Positions 25,268-35,985 of a stretch of 64,000 nt of DNA are shown here, piece after piece. The position numbers were made by a program, and so were the translations under genes. Every line of letters begins with the position of its first letter. Position 1 is the stretch's first letter. This DNA comes from Aphanomyces cochlioides (lineage: Eukaryota; Oomycota; Saprolegniomycetes; Saprolegniales; Verrucalvaceae), in assembly GCA_019828595.1 (NCBI GenBank), contig JAHQRK010000013.1:434001-498000 (forward strand), written 5' to 3'. Below the pieces are notes generated by a model that ran no database searches, had not been told where the DNA came from, and saw nothing but the letters and a program-made list of their open reading frames with translations.

Positions 25268-25296
25268 CCAGGGGCGTAGCCCTGGCCTCACCCTAG
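25268..25296 (+). other. Helitron 3' terminus, end of array
   Basis: Hairpin CCAGGG/CCCTGG with CTAG at 25293-25296. The next base is T and the following sequence is not Helitron, so this is the true right edge of the array. Confidence 0.9.
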
Positions 25297-25317
25297 TATT
25301 TTTTAACTTCCAATCTC

Positions 25318-25415
25318 TTTTAATCAGATTCAAGTGCAAACTGGACTGCAAAGAGAATTTCAAAATAACTTTCCAAATTACTTCGATAGTACAATGATCT
25401 TAAATCAAAGCGAAG
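25318..25415 (+). other. Probable relic of trypsin-gene 3' flank
   Basis: TCAAGTGCAAACT and CTGCAAAGAGAA just right of the Helitron array match the segment downstream of the trypsin genes (about 40810-40850 and 52320-52390), with further weaker similarity to about 25415. The array may sit in an older, now lost copy of the trypsin cassette. Confidence 0.45.
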
Positions 25416-26809
25416 TCTAGAACTGTGTTTGTGCTTCAAAAATTGCAACAACTTCTCGGAAATAAAGCTGTACGCTCTGCTGACAATCTGCTAACGTCAC
25501 TGCAATTATGCACTTCCATTTTTCTGTCTGATGGGGACATGACTCTCGTAATGTCATTGTCCCCATTGTCGACTAAACAGCCATATCCATCACACCTTTT
25601 ATTGCATATATGGGTTTATTCAAGATACACAAATACATTGTACATAGCTTTTCTTTAGCTTTATGTTTAACACTTAATACACTTTCCTACTCACACCTAA
25701 GACTTTCGACAGACTACATTCCCTCGTTAACGTTATTTTCGAACAGGCATTCCGAAGTCAACTTTTTCTTTACAATTGACATTATAGGCCATCATATAGG
25801 AAGTCATATTCTACCAATAAAAACACTTGAAATAGGAGCTGAGCTGACAGACCTTTTATAGGTCGACCAAAGGTTGCTCATTTGGTAACCTGCCAAGTCA
25901 AGTCATGCCGACGATGTTAAGGTGCAACTTAAGGAGGATGCTTACACAAGATTGACTACGTAGCTCCGGAATATCAATGGTCCACAAGACCCATTGTGTC
26001 GAAAGGAGGGAGCGTTATAGGAGTTTCACACTATCAATTTCGATAGTGTGAAACTTCTACAAACCTGACAAATTTATAGCCAATCATATCCTTGTATTCT
26101 CAAAATTGTTATAGGTTGAACATTAGATCCAAGAACGTTTTTGACCAAACTGAGCCTTATCAAAATAATGTAAATGATATTTCTGAAATGGCAAAGTCCT
26201 TTCGGAAAAACTGAAAAATAGAAACGTCGTGAGTTTTCTATCTCGTAAAAAAGAAGATAAAACTCTAAATGCCGTTTTTGATGTATTATTTTGATATTTT
26301 GTAAGGTAAGGTAGACAAATGGGAATATTTTTTCAAATCGTTAATATTGACATATCACATTTGCAACGATGTCTTTGGAAAATGCTTTGACCATCCATCA
26401 ATATGAATGGCTATCATGCAATTTTACTGACTGGACGATATTGCTCGTGTTTTGAACACTAAGAGTAATACATCATCATCCCTTTATCATGAACGTTCTC
26501 GCACATCTTGCCGAATAATCCTCGCAAGAGCACGACAACCTGCGTCCAGCCAGTGCTGTGTTCAGTCAAACTGTCCAAATCGCCCAAGATGCCGACGAAC
26601 GCGACTACTCTAGGGATTTTGACACTCCCATCATCGATTCCTTTGTTACTCAAGGGCCCTCCGCTATGCTTACTGTAACAGTGCTTGAGCGCAGAGGAAG
26701 TGTTGATCACGCAAGCTTGTTAGCTGGCAGATTTAAGAGTGAGCTATCCTAACAGGATCGGCTCCAAACCGGTGGCTGCGAGTAGCGCAGCCGCGCTCTA
26801 ACAACAAAC
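25416..26809. other. Non-coding, A/T-rich stretch
   Basis: No supported gene. Short open frames (25425-25861, 26459-26752) show no recognisable domain. The only clear structure is the hairpin at 26022-26055. Confidence 0.4.
26022..26055. repeat. Perfect 14-bp hairpin
   Basis: AGTTTCACACTATC (26022-26035) and its exact complement (26042-26055) around a 6-nt loop, following a purine-rich run GAAAGGAGGGAG. It could be an element end; nothing further supports this. Confidence 0.6.
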
Positions 26810-28016
26810 GATCTTCACGTCGTTCGACGTCGCGACTCACGCATCATTCTTCAATGGTAAAGCACTCGCTGCTTTACCCGCATACTACTTCATTGATGAG
26901 CCACATCGCTCCGAGTTTCGTTGCTCACGCGTGTACACGCCTTGCGTCGCATGAGTCTTGCTTGGACGCTCCCGGAGTTTCCAACTTCAATCTTCCTTCG
27001 ATGGGTTCTTATAACCCGGTGTTCTTATAACACGTCGTGATCTTGACGTGACTTCATTGGCTTGACTAGCAACGGCCCCGTTGCACTTACCATGACGAAC
27101 TTCACGATGGTCGAGTTCAACTCTCTCTGGGCGCTTTGCGACCCAAGGACGTATTCTTTATGCTTCTCTCAGTGCTGAAGCATTACTGCTCTTGTGACAA
27201 GCACGCCGCTGGTTTACTTCCGTATCCCAACCTTCGAGCGCATGATGACTCGAATGATGACCGTCGTTCAACCGGTACTTGTCGAATTCCTGGTTAAGCC
27301 TGTCACTATGGCTCAACAACTCTTTGCCAACTACCCTCAAGCACTTTACGCTACAGACGTCAAGTTTCAACCTGCCAACCGCCCGACGGGAACGTACATG
27401 GATGGTCGCCGCTACTTTTCTGTGAAGCACAAGCATTATGGCTTCAAGTTGGAAGGAAGTGTCGCTCTACCTCGTCAGTACGTCAGTGCCTTCTCGCATA
27501 TGCCTGGCTCTGTCTCAGACTTGACTATGTTTATGGATCGAATCGACATTCATCGTGACTTGTTGACGAAGACTCAAGGTGACGTGTCTATCCCTGACAA
27601 TGGTGAAGGCTCAACGGCCTACCCTGACCAATGGACGTTACAAGAGATATCAAGGAGCTGACGATGTTGCACGAAGTATTCGTCCTAAGAAGAAGCCCGC
27701 TGGCGGTTTGTTGAGTCGACAAGACATAGAGCGCAGCCAACTTGTGTCGTCGGATCGCGTTCTCATGGAACACATGTTTTGGTCGTACTTGCCAACTTTG
27801 GAAGATCTCTTATGCAAACTTTACGTGGTCCGAAGTCAAGTTTGAGAATACGCAACGTTTGGTGTGGGCTTTGACGAACTTCCATGCGTCCATGCATCCA
27901 TTACGTGCACAAGAGGGTGCATTCTATGGCCAAGTGCTTCCCGCTACCACAGTATGGGAGAAGATCGTGTAGAGCAGCGTCGACGATTGCGCCGACAAAA
28001 GTTAAGACCGACGTAA
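26810..28016 (+). pseudogene. PIF/Harbinger-like (DDE_Tnp_4) transposase pseudogene
   Basis: Pieces of a DDE transposase occur in successive frames: a possible N-terminal piece (FTSFDVATHASFFNG), a helical piece (PKDVFFMLLSVLKHYCS near 27145), and the core ALYATDVKFQPANRPTG with YFSVKHKHYGFKLEG and PGSVSDLTMF (27330-27530). Then come YQGADDVARSIRPKKKP in another frame, LWKISYANFTWSE in a third, and a basic C-terminus (VEQRRRLRRQKLRPT) ending at 28016. This order fits HARBI1-type transposases, which cut and paste DNA. At least four frame changes make it inactive. No terminal repeats could be assigned. Confidence 0.7.
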
Positions 28017-28211
28017 TGTGCGCCTCGAACTTGATCGTGCTTGTAGACAAGAAAGACTGGATTCTCAATTGACTCAACTATCTCAGGACTTCTAGTAATA
28101 ATGCAGACTAGACTGTACATAAAGGGGGTACTCAAACGAGGACCATCTCCTTAATCCATGCATTGAAAGAGACAAATAAATTTTACATCACTATACCCTA
28201 GATGATCCTCG

Positions 28212-28292
28212 ATATGAGCACCTCCACTTGGACTCGAACTCGGGTCAGCTGCTAGGCGTTCTAAGACCATAACAGCTGAGCCAGATTGGAAC
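28212..28292 (-). other. tRNA-like sequence (possible SINE head or decayed tRNA)
   Basis: On the minus strand TGGCTCAGCTG resembles a Pol III A box, and GAGTTCGAGTCC, 42 nt later, resembles a B box; the spacing is that of a tRNA. The T stem and acceptor stem do not pair, so it is not a functional tRNA. Confidence 0.3.
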
Positions 28293-29080
28293 CTTGGGTT
28301 GATGTTCTTCATGTTCATCAAAGTTGTTGTTTTCTCGCAATATGATGGGAATTTCTCAATTGCCCACATGCATAGTAGTAAACACATGCGATATTTATGA
28401 TGATATAATTTTTTTCATTTGCTTAAAAATATTCAATACAACTGTATCACATACAAAAAAGTATATTTGGTTTTGTGTTGGTAATTTCCTGATGGCGACG
28501 TGTTCATATATTTCTCGCTTTTTTATTCTTGGGTCCATTGGACTCGACATTTCTTTGTTTTTCGGTCAATTTAGGTGCCTTGTTCATTTTAACGTACTTG
28601 AGATTTTTGATGAATTTAGTTGTGTTGAAATTGTTGAACAATCGCTGCACAAATAGTCGAAGACTTAAAAGAAACTGGGTCGCGATTCATAGTGTAGAAA
28701 ATTTGACGCAAGTCGCGTTCGCTCAATCCGGACGGACGGATACACTAAAATATCGTTTTCAATAGTTCTCCGGCGACTTCAAATAGTTGGAGATCGTGGT
28801 GCGACTACGCTTTAAAAACATGCTGTCTGTGTGACACTCATGCCAAATTCAATGCAGACATCAATTTGACCCTGTTCGAACTGTGTGAACTACTTTGCAT
28901 GCCCCATTCTGCCACAAGCGAGGCACAGTTGATCTTCAGGTGCTCGACATATTTTCACGTCCATTTGGCTTTCACCTGTGAAGCGCTCGCACCGACGACA
29001 GAGGTCCTTTCAAGTGGAGTCAAGATGCCCGTCCATCGAAGACAAAGAAGTCATTGTTGTCAACTCAATATATCAAGAAA
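28293..29080. other. No supported gene
   Basis: A/T-rich spacer. The open frames seen here lack recognisable domains. Confidence 0.4.
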
Positions 29081-31506
29081 TCATTGTTCATCAAGTTTAC
29101 GTCGCTTTGCTGCTGCTCGAACATCCCTGACAATTGACATGAATTTGAGTTGTGCAATCCGTCGTTGCCGTTTGGATGCTTTGGATGCACAGACCCGTTG
29201 GAGGTACTCTGCTATACATCTTGTTGATGTTGCTAACTCATCGTCGTTTGTGGTTTTCGACATAGATATGCCATATTCGAGGCAAATTGATGTGAAATGA
29301 CGCATAACGAACTTCCAGTCGACGAGTTGGTTACGCTGTGTGAAAATCTTGAGATCTTCAGGATGAATCAGCCTGAATGGAGGCTGGTTTAAGGTGGGAT
29401 TGCCCTTCCACCAAAACTGCCATGCAGTCGCCGTATCAACCGACGGAAATTTGAAGTCAATGGGAAGCCTACGAAAACGATCGCCCCATGCGTGTAGCGC
29501 AAACGTAGATGAATGTGGTGTTGTTGGATCTGAGTGGCTTCGCATGGTAGTCTGGGTTTCTTTGATGACTTCAGCCAAAGTAGACTTGAGTAGAGCATGA
29601 GTTACATTTCCAGTGGCTACGCCTTTCTCTTCAATAAGCTTACCGACGCTTTGTACAATTATGTCGGGCATTTCTCTAATAGCATTTTGGCTTTCCTGCA
29701 ATTTTGCGCACAGTTATACATGCGGAGGTATACCAGTGGGTTTGAGGTAATCTGACACCAAAAGCACTTCACTCCGAAGACTACTCAATACATCATCCCT
29801 ACGAAAGATCATTGTTGATAACAAGGAGTGTCGTTGAGGCAAATTCGCAATGAGATATTCGCTGTGATGGACAAGTGACGCAAGACACAGTCCAAGAATT
29901 GCACGCATTTGGGTATTGTCATACAACGATGGAAACATTGACTTCTGAGCATGGTCGATGAGTAATGATTCTTTCAAGGCAAAATGAGGGAGCAATTGGG
30001 CAAAACGAGCATCATCCATGGGGAGGCCTGCAACAACACGGCCCAAAAAGTGATCGCCTGCACGTTCGTAGTGCATATAACGTTCCAAGACATGGTCAAT
30101 GCACAATTCCTCCGTGCTGAATGTCTTGTCGGCAGTGTAGGACACGTCATCCTTCATGGACATGAATCGAGCGAAAATTGCTCGATATCGATGATCGCCC
30201 ATATTTGTGTAGTGTGGTGATGTCAGACTACGCGTTTGCAAGCGTGACGCGAATACTGTTGTTCATTTGCAACCATTTATTTTTGTCTTAGTTTCAGTAT
30301 GCTTTCAGGTTGCAAAACTCCCTGGAGAATGCCACACTCTGTGCAATCTATGTTGCAAACAGCACCACGATCGATTGTCTATGTACTGGGTCTTTCTATG
30401 GTCGGTACAGTCACATTAGCCAATCATTTTTCTGGAAAATCGAGATTTACAACTTCGGTTGCAAATGGCTGGTAAAGTCTCCGTTCCTGCATTTTGTGCC
30501 CAACCACAACGGATACAAACGCTGGCAATTGATGGACCAGAAGTGCTGCCAGAACATGCAAAGGTTGCAACACCTTTACGTATCGAGTGTGTACCAATAT
30601 TCCTACTTGCATCGTGCGATTCAAGAGAACAAGTTGACAAAGCTTCTTGCCAAACCGATCACGCTGGTTTGAACCAGGAAAGAGAGGTCCGCCAGCTAGT
30701 GTAGGATTGCATGCAAAGTAGACTCCAAACGCCAGAACCACACAAACAGATGGCTCAAAAGGATTTGCATATATATGCTTGGGGTCTCTGCACTTTAAAC
30801 AAGCTTGGTCGGTCTTGCTCTTGTAGAAGACAACTCCAATTGAGTCGTCTTCGAAGGACAAATGCTCTATTCGAACGGATTGAGTAGAATTTGACCTGCA
30901 CATTAGATTCCAGGAGAGCAAAAGGTACAGATGGCAAAATCCACCGTCAAGCAGGATGAGATGATTGTTTGCCGGCGATGACATAACTTGAATATCCAAG
31001 AGGCTTTTTGCCACTATCCTTCAAGTCTCCACATTGTGTGGATTCGGCATGAACCCTCCGTATGCCTAGACACTTCTGTTGATTCTGTTACACCCGCAAG
31101 CATCTTACCTTGGAAAATTTCCGTCATATCGTCATCGAAATCAATAGGATACGGCATGCGTTTTTGCTTGTAAAAATCCTTGAATGCAGAACGATATCCA
31201 CATAGCGTACCAGGCTTCTTATTTGTGTTTTGGACTGTCCACTCGATGAACATTAGAAAGGTATCGTAGCCAAACATCCTCAGGTTAATTTCGCCGTTCG
31301 TATCACCGACAGGGCTGAGCATTTCTGGGCGTCCATGAGTCGCTATCCACTTCTTTATGATTTTCATTCAACCCACTGAGATACTTCCTCTTTGTCGACT
31401 TTGAGACTCTGTTCTCTCTGAGCTCCTGAATGATAGTCGTGCTTCGCTCGTGGTTGCTGTCCATTGCGACTTTGATCCAATGACGATGTGCTGGGCAAAC
31501 GAACAA
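29081..31506 (-). pseudogene. Crypton-type tyrosine recombinase pseudogene
   Basis: Read right to left in changing frames: an N-terminal segment (ELRENRVSKSTKRKYLSGL), a core-binding-like part (FGYDTFLMFIEWTVQNTNKK, 31014-31367), the catalytic Arg region (WNLMCRSN, with FYKSKTDQ), and the HxxR motif (GTHSIRKGVATF, 30416-30640). These are followed by the tyrosine region (LERYMHYERAGDHFLGR, 29714-30241) and a Lys/Arg-rich C-terminus. This order is that of Crypton recombinases, which integrate a circular DNA by strand exchange. At least three frame changes break it. A foldback element lies in its 5' region (31557-32255), and the GTCCGA-rich sequence beyond may be its outer end. Confidence 0.7.
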
Positions 31507-31556
31507 GCAAATATATTAAATTAGAGATTGATTTGACAATATATAAAATTTGTATA

Positions 31557-32255
31557 CTACACCATTTGCCGGTTTAGTTCGTTTAACTTGCGATATATTT
31601 CGTACCATTTGCAATATATTTCGAATCACGTGCAATATATTTCGTATGACTTGCATTTAATTTCGTGGCCGGCAACGAAAATCGATTTATATTTCGCGTG
31701 ACGTGCATTATATTTCATACCTCTTGCATTTAATTTCGTATTTTTTAGCTTATATTTCGTATCACGTGCATTTAAATTCGTAGTAATGCAAAATCTATTG
31801 AATGTCCTATTGAGATATGAAGTTTCACATGTGTTGAAGTGTTGGCTTGAGCTATGAATTCGCGACGGGCAAGCGCATATGAACTCTGCTGAGCTTGCTT
31901 GATGCTCGCATTGACTTATATGGCGATTGAAGTGTCCCATCAATTTCTTATGAGGTTAAGTGTCCCATCAATTTCTTATGAGGTCGATAACAATTTTTTG
32001 TTAATTTTTCTATGTACTTTTTCTCTTTTCTGCGAATTTAAATGCAAGTGATACGAAATATAAGCTAAAAATATGAAATTAAATGCAAGAGGTACGAAAT
32101 ATAATGCAAGTCATGTGAAATATAAATCGATTTTCGTCGCTGACGACGAAATTAAATGCAAGTCATACGAAATATATTGCACGTGATTCGAAATATATTG
32201 CAAATGGTACGAAATATATTGCAAGTTAAACGAACTAAACCGGCAAATGGTGTAG
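31557..32255. mobile_element. Foldback TIR element with TA target duplication
   Basis: Long inverted arms (about 31557-31790 and 32034-32255) start with CTACACCATTTGCCGG and are flanked by TA on both sides. The arms consist of about 21-bp tandem units of the type CGAAATATATTGCA. There is no coding capacity. TA flanks suggest mobilisation by a Tc1/mariner-class transposase. Confidence 0.7.
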
Positions 32256-32739
32256 TACTGTAAACTTTTTATTTGTGCAAAATACTTGGTGGATCACTGA
32301 GCAAGTGAATCATGTATCCGGTAATTGAGGAGCAAAAACCGGAGAATTTAAATTATCTCGATTTTTGTGATACAGAAAAACATGCTAGTTTAAACACCTC
32401 GGATAGCTAAACGCCTTTCGAACTGAACAGGTTTTCAATCCACGGACAGATTTCCATACCATCACGAATCGGACATGCGACACGCTTCGGACACGTACTT
32501 AGAGCATTTAAACGGATAAAATACTATCCTCCGATAAAGTGTGATTCATTGCTCCACAGGCCTCGCCAGGGAGCGGCACGGCCTAAAGGCCTACCTGCCG
32601 CTTTTCCCGACGAGAATTAAATAAAGATCATTTGGTTAACACGACAGGCTTAGATCCGCGCTCTCGTCCGGCCGCGCTTGCGCAGACGGCCTCCCGGGCG
32701 CTCGGGGCCAACACGAATATACCCACCTTGTGCCTATAC

Positions 32740-32900
32740 AAACCACAGGTATGTCCGAGCATATTGTCCGAGTGTTCGGACAAAATATGTTTCCGTTAAG
32801 TCCAATACAAACGTCAAGTATGTCCGAGGATTCATTCTCAGATATTGTCCGAAAAGTGATCATATTCTACCATATATGTCGACCCTGGTAGATTGAACAA
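32740..32900. repeat. GTCCGA-rich repeat, likely Crypton 5' end
   Basis: Several TGTCCGA/TCGGACA motifs end in TGTCCGAAAAGTGATCATAT. The same sequence occurs at about 43988-44010, upstream of the second Crypton, also on its 5' side. Shared position suggests an element end rather than chance. Confidence 0.5.
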
Positions 32901-32995
32901 AAACCTCTCATGCTAAACGAAGTAATTTGATCAAATATGAGTTGTACAACGTAACGTCAGAACACATCGTTGGTTAGCCACACATTGTTAGAAGG

Positions 32996-33104
32996 ATGGT
33001 CGACTTGAGCATGGAAGACAAAGTCACCATGCTGAAGATGATCGATGAAGGCACCCCATACGAAGACATCAAGAAGCGCTTCAAGTGCTCCAAGGAGCGA
33101 TTAC
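32996..33104 (+). pseudogene. HTH fragment of a pogo/Tigger- or CENP-B-like protein
   Basis: A short frame from ATG 32996 reads DLSMEDKVTMLKMIDEG, then YEDIKKRFKCSKE, which resembles the first helix-turn-helix of pogo-type transposases. The frame is lost after about 35 codons; related residues may continue to 33260 in another frame. It is a fragment lying just left of the Copia insertion, and the assignment is tentative. Confidence 0.4.
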
Positions 33105-33376
33105 CTACACGAAAAACAATCCCGAAGTCATCATGAAAAGCTTGAACATTTTGAAAGCACGCGACAGCCATGCCGTTTGAAAGATGAGCGGTTGGAGCTT
33201 GATAATCGACAGAGTAGCGTGTATTGGTTGGTGAACGACAGACGTTACTTATGGAAATGTCCCGATACCATACGGTATATTAGTAACTTGAAATTTGTAT
33301 GCCTATACAAACGCTTCAATAAAGCTATAGCTGAACACCTTTGGAACAAGAATCCCACTCCACCGCGCGTTGTTCA

Positions 33377-33632
33377 TATTGAATTTACCACCTACCTAAG
33401 GGACTTGGGTGGGTTTGTTGCCTAGCCAGTTGGATATCCTCGGCTCATTTAATCTTTAGTTGAACAGTCACAGAGATTAGGTGAGCGACTCTTCAGCGCG
33501 TTCCCAACTGTTGGGCCGTGGGTCTTATGCCGCCACTTCCAAATATACCAACTGTTTCTCTCTTTTGTTCCTCAACTCTAACTTTAACGACTCTTTAGCC
33601 CATCTGCCCCGGATGCACGGTGGAATTTAGTA
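33377..33632 (+). repeat. 5' LTR
   Basis: Starts TATTGAATTTACC and ends GGAATTTAGTA. It differs from the 3' LTR by one substitution. Confidence 0.92.
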
Positions 33633-33648
33633 GGTTATGAGCCAAGGC
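33633..33648 (+). promoter_or_regulatory. Primer binding site
   Basis: GGTTATGAGCCAAGG directly follows the 5' LTR. It resembles the primer site of Drosophila copia, which uses an internally cleaved initiator tRNA-Met; a half-tRNA primer is therefore likely. Confidence 0.5.
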
Positions 33649-33820
33649 TTCCCCCTTGGAATTCATTGGGTTTGCCGTTCGTGCTATCCCTTGACCACGT
33701 TGATACGGTTGGGACATTAACTCCAATGCACTAACGGCACTGCGTTCGATTTTGGAAGGTTCCAATCGAACAGACACCTCTACTGCCAGTTCCCTATCTG
33801 AAGTACCTCTGTGCTGCTCC

Positions 33821-35188
33821 ATGGCTCGTTTCAATCCTCGTAATCGCAGTCGCGACCGCCGCCGCCGATTTATTCACCGCGAACGTTCTAGATCGAACAA
33901 CTCATTGCGATTCCGCGACAGTGATCGTGGACGACCAAATGGGACGACTAGTCAAGAGCTGGTTACTCATCACGTAGATCAATCGACGAGCCACAACGAC
34001 CGAGTCAAGACTGCTGGTGCTCTTAAGTGGATGTCATCAAAGAACTTTGATGGCAATAACTTTCACTATTGGATGAAAGCCATTCATAATCATCTCAAGG
34101 CTGCGAGACTTTGGGAAATCGTTGTCGGCACTGAAACCCGGCCATCCGCTCCTCATCTCGCTGCTCAGTGGGATCATCTTGATCGTCTGGCTGTTGCTAT
34201 ATTGATGGACTCCATCCGCGACGATCTATTACTTGGCATCACTGGCGAGGAGACAGCTGCCACCATTTGGGCTTTCATTACCAGCAAGCACCATGATGTG
34301 AAGTGGGGCACCAGCGCGGGTTTTCTTGGCAAGTTGACTGTCTTGAAGATGGCCAGCGGGTCCAATGTCAACGACCATCTGACAGCCTTCAAGGAGCTTT
34401 CTGAGAAGCTCAATCAAGTGGGTGAAGGATTAAACGGGGGTCAGCTTACTGCTTTGCTGTTGGGATCTTTACCCGACAGTTGGAACACCTTCAAGACCAC
34501 TTTTTGGATTTTGAAGAATGCTCCAAGCTATGATGAGTTGGAAGCCAATATACGGACGGAAGCAGCTCGCCGCGGAAACGAACTAGCCGCCAAGCGTCGA
34601 GAAGATAAGAAGACACTTGAGGGAAACTTGGCTGATGCTGCTGATACACAAGTTACACAGTCGCATCTGGATCTACAGCGACGAATGGATGTTATCGAAG
34701 CGAATAACACTGATAGTCGAACGGCCAGACGACCTTCTGGACCAAGTCCAGTCAATCCGCATGCGAATGAAATCTGTAGCTATTGCAGTCGAAAGGGCCA
34801 CAAGATGGAGAAGTGCTTTCTGAAGAAGAAGCACAATACAGAAGTTGAGCAAGCCAAGAGTCGAGCCAAGGCTCCAGAAGCTAATTTGGGATTTGGCAAC
34901 GACTCTAACGATTGTGCCATCGGTGAGGATTGCACTAGCCAAGCCAAAAATCATTGGAACTGGTGTGGTACTGCTGCGCTCGAGCCCAAGGCGGCCAACC
35001 AAGTTGACAATGGACAAGCTGACAGGAAGCAGGCAGAGACTGAATGGATCGTTGACACTGGGGCGACCCATCACATGTGCTTTGTCAGGAGCATGTTCAA
35101 TGATTTACAACCTGTAGACTCGTCCATGGCCAATTCAGTTGGACTGCCAAATGGCGGAAAATCGCTGTTGAAGGCATTGGCACTGTGA
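33821..35188 (+). pseudogene. Copia Gag and protease
   Basis: The frame starts at ATG 33821 with an Arg-rich N-terminus. A UBN2/gag-type helical domain follows (LKWMSSKNFDGNNFHYWMKA through LLLGSLPDSW), then a CCHC knuckle (CSYCSRKGHKMEKC) and the aspartic protease motif WIVDTGATHHM near 35045. One A is missing from a run near 35160, so the frame ends at 35188 instead of running on into GIGTVKLQVK. Gag packages the RNA; the protease matures the polyprotein. Confidence 0.85.
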
Positions 35189-35985
35189 AACTCCAAGTGA
35201 AATGCAGCGCCACTGACAACCAAGCCACCATTCAGTTAAACCAAGTGCTGTACATGCCGCAGTTTAGCCGCAACCTCTTGTCCGTGCCTAAGGCTTGCTT
35301 ATGCAGCCGGACTTCGATTCAACCTTGATGCAAAACCAGGCCAAGTGGTTTTGTCTCATGGGAATCAGTCGATTGTCTCGGCTGATACTGGTGATATGCC
35401 GCTCTATATCCTCCGACACATTCCATCAATTGGTCAGCAAGTCCAAGCAGAGGCCTACGCGTTGATGGCTCAGCCAACGTTTGACCTTTGGCACAGGCGT
35501 CTTGGTCACTTGAATGCTCATGACATGAAGCGACTGCTGGACAAGGATATTGTCCGTGGATTCAAGGTGACTCGCTCCGATCTCAATGGTTGGATATGCG
35601 ACGCATGCGAACTTGGGAAGAAATCCAAGAGAGTCAAGCTGCCGTCTGCCACTACTCCAGCGGACAAGTGCAATGCCAGAGTACATTCAGACCTAACGGG
35701 TCCCATTGAAACCCCTGCCATCGAAGGAGCCCGGTATGTCTGCTTGTTTGTTGACAGACACTCTGGATACATCTCTTGCTATTTCCTCACGAAGAAGAAC
35801 GAGTTCAATGGATTGCTCGTCCAACATCGAGCAATGGTGGAGAATAAGCACAACTTGCCACTAGTCGAACTGCACTCGGACAATGGCGGGGAATTTCTCA
35901 ACAACCAACTGAAGGAGTATTGCGCCAGGGAAGGAATTACGCACTCCATGTCGGTTCCGTACACGAGTCAGCAGAATGGCAAAGT
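35189..35985 (+). pseudogene. Copia integrase region
   Basis: After an opposite 1-nt shift near 35300 the original frame resumes. It reads the zinc-binding part (LWHRRLGHLNAHDM with WICDACELGK) and the DDE core: HSDLTGP, LHSDNGGEF, then SVPYTSQQNGKVE. A third lost base near 35985 ends it early (the shifted frame stops at 36085). Integrase inserts the DNA copy into the genome. Confidence 0.85.

Larger units (their letters stand above)
1..25296 (+). mobile_element. Tandem head-to-tail Helitron array
   Basis: Five complete units and one left-truncated unit of the same Helitron lie in direct orientation with no spacer. Each unit ends in a CCAGGG/CCCTGG hairpin followed by CTAG, and the next base starts the TC that opens the following unit. 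These are the Helitron hallmarks: 5' TC, and a 3' hairpin about 10 nt before CTRR. Unit lengths are 5412, 3840, 4112, 3671 and 7431 bp. The last unit is followed by T, as expected for insertion between A and T. The array continues beyond the left edge. Confidence 0.9.
17866..25296 (+). mobile_element. Helitron unit 5, near full length with helicase
   Basis: This 7431-bp unit is the only one with both Rep and Pif1-type helicase regions, and thus the closest to an autonomous element. Its last 210 bp (25087-25296) match the ends of the other units. The stretch just upstream (24800-25086) differs from the roughly 150-bp 3' segment that units 0-4 share. The coding region has four defects, so it cannot make the full protein as sequenced. 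Confidence 0.88.

Noticed and set aside
28212..28292. Candidate tRNA gene
   Set aside because: A and B box-like motifs are spaced correctly, but the acceptor and T stems do not pair; kept only as a tRNA-like sequence.
28866..29300. 144-codon plus-strand frame
   Set aside because: It overlaps the antisense Crypton C-terminus and has no domain of its own.
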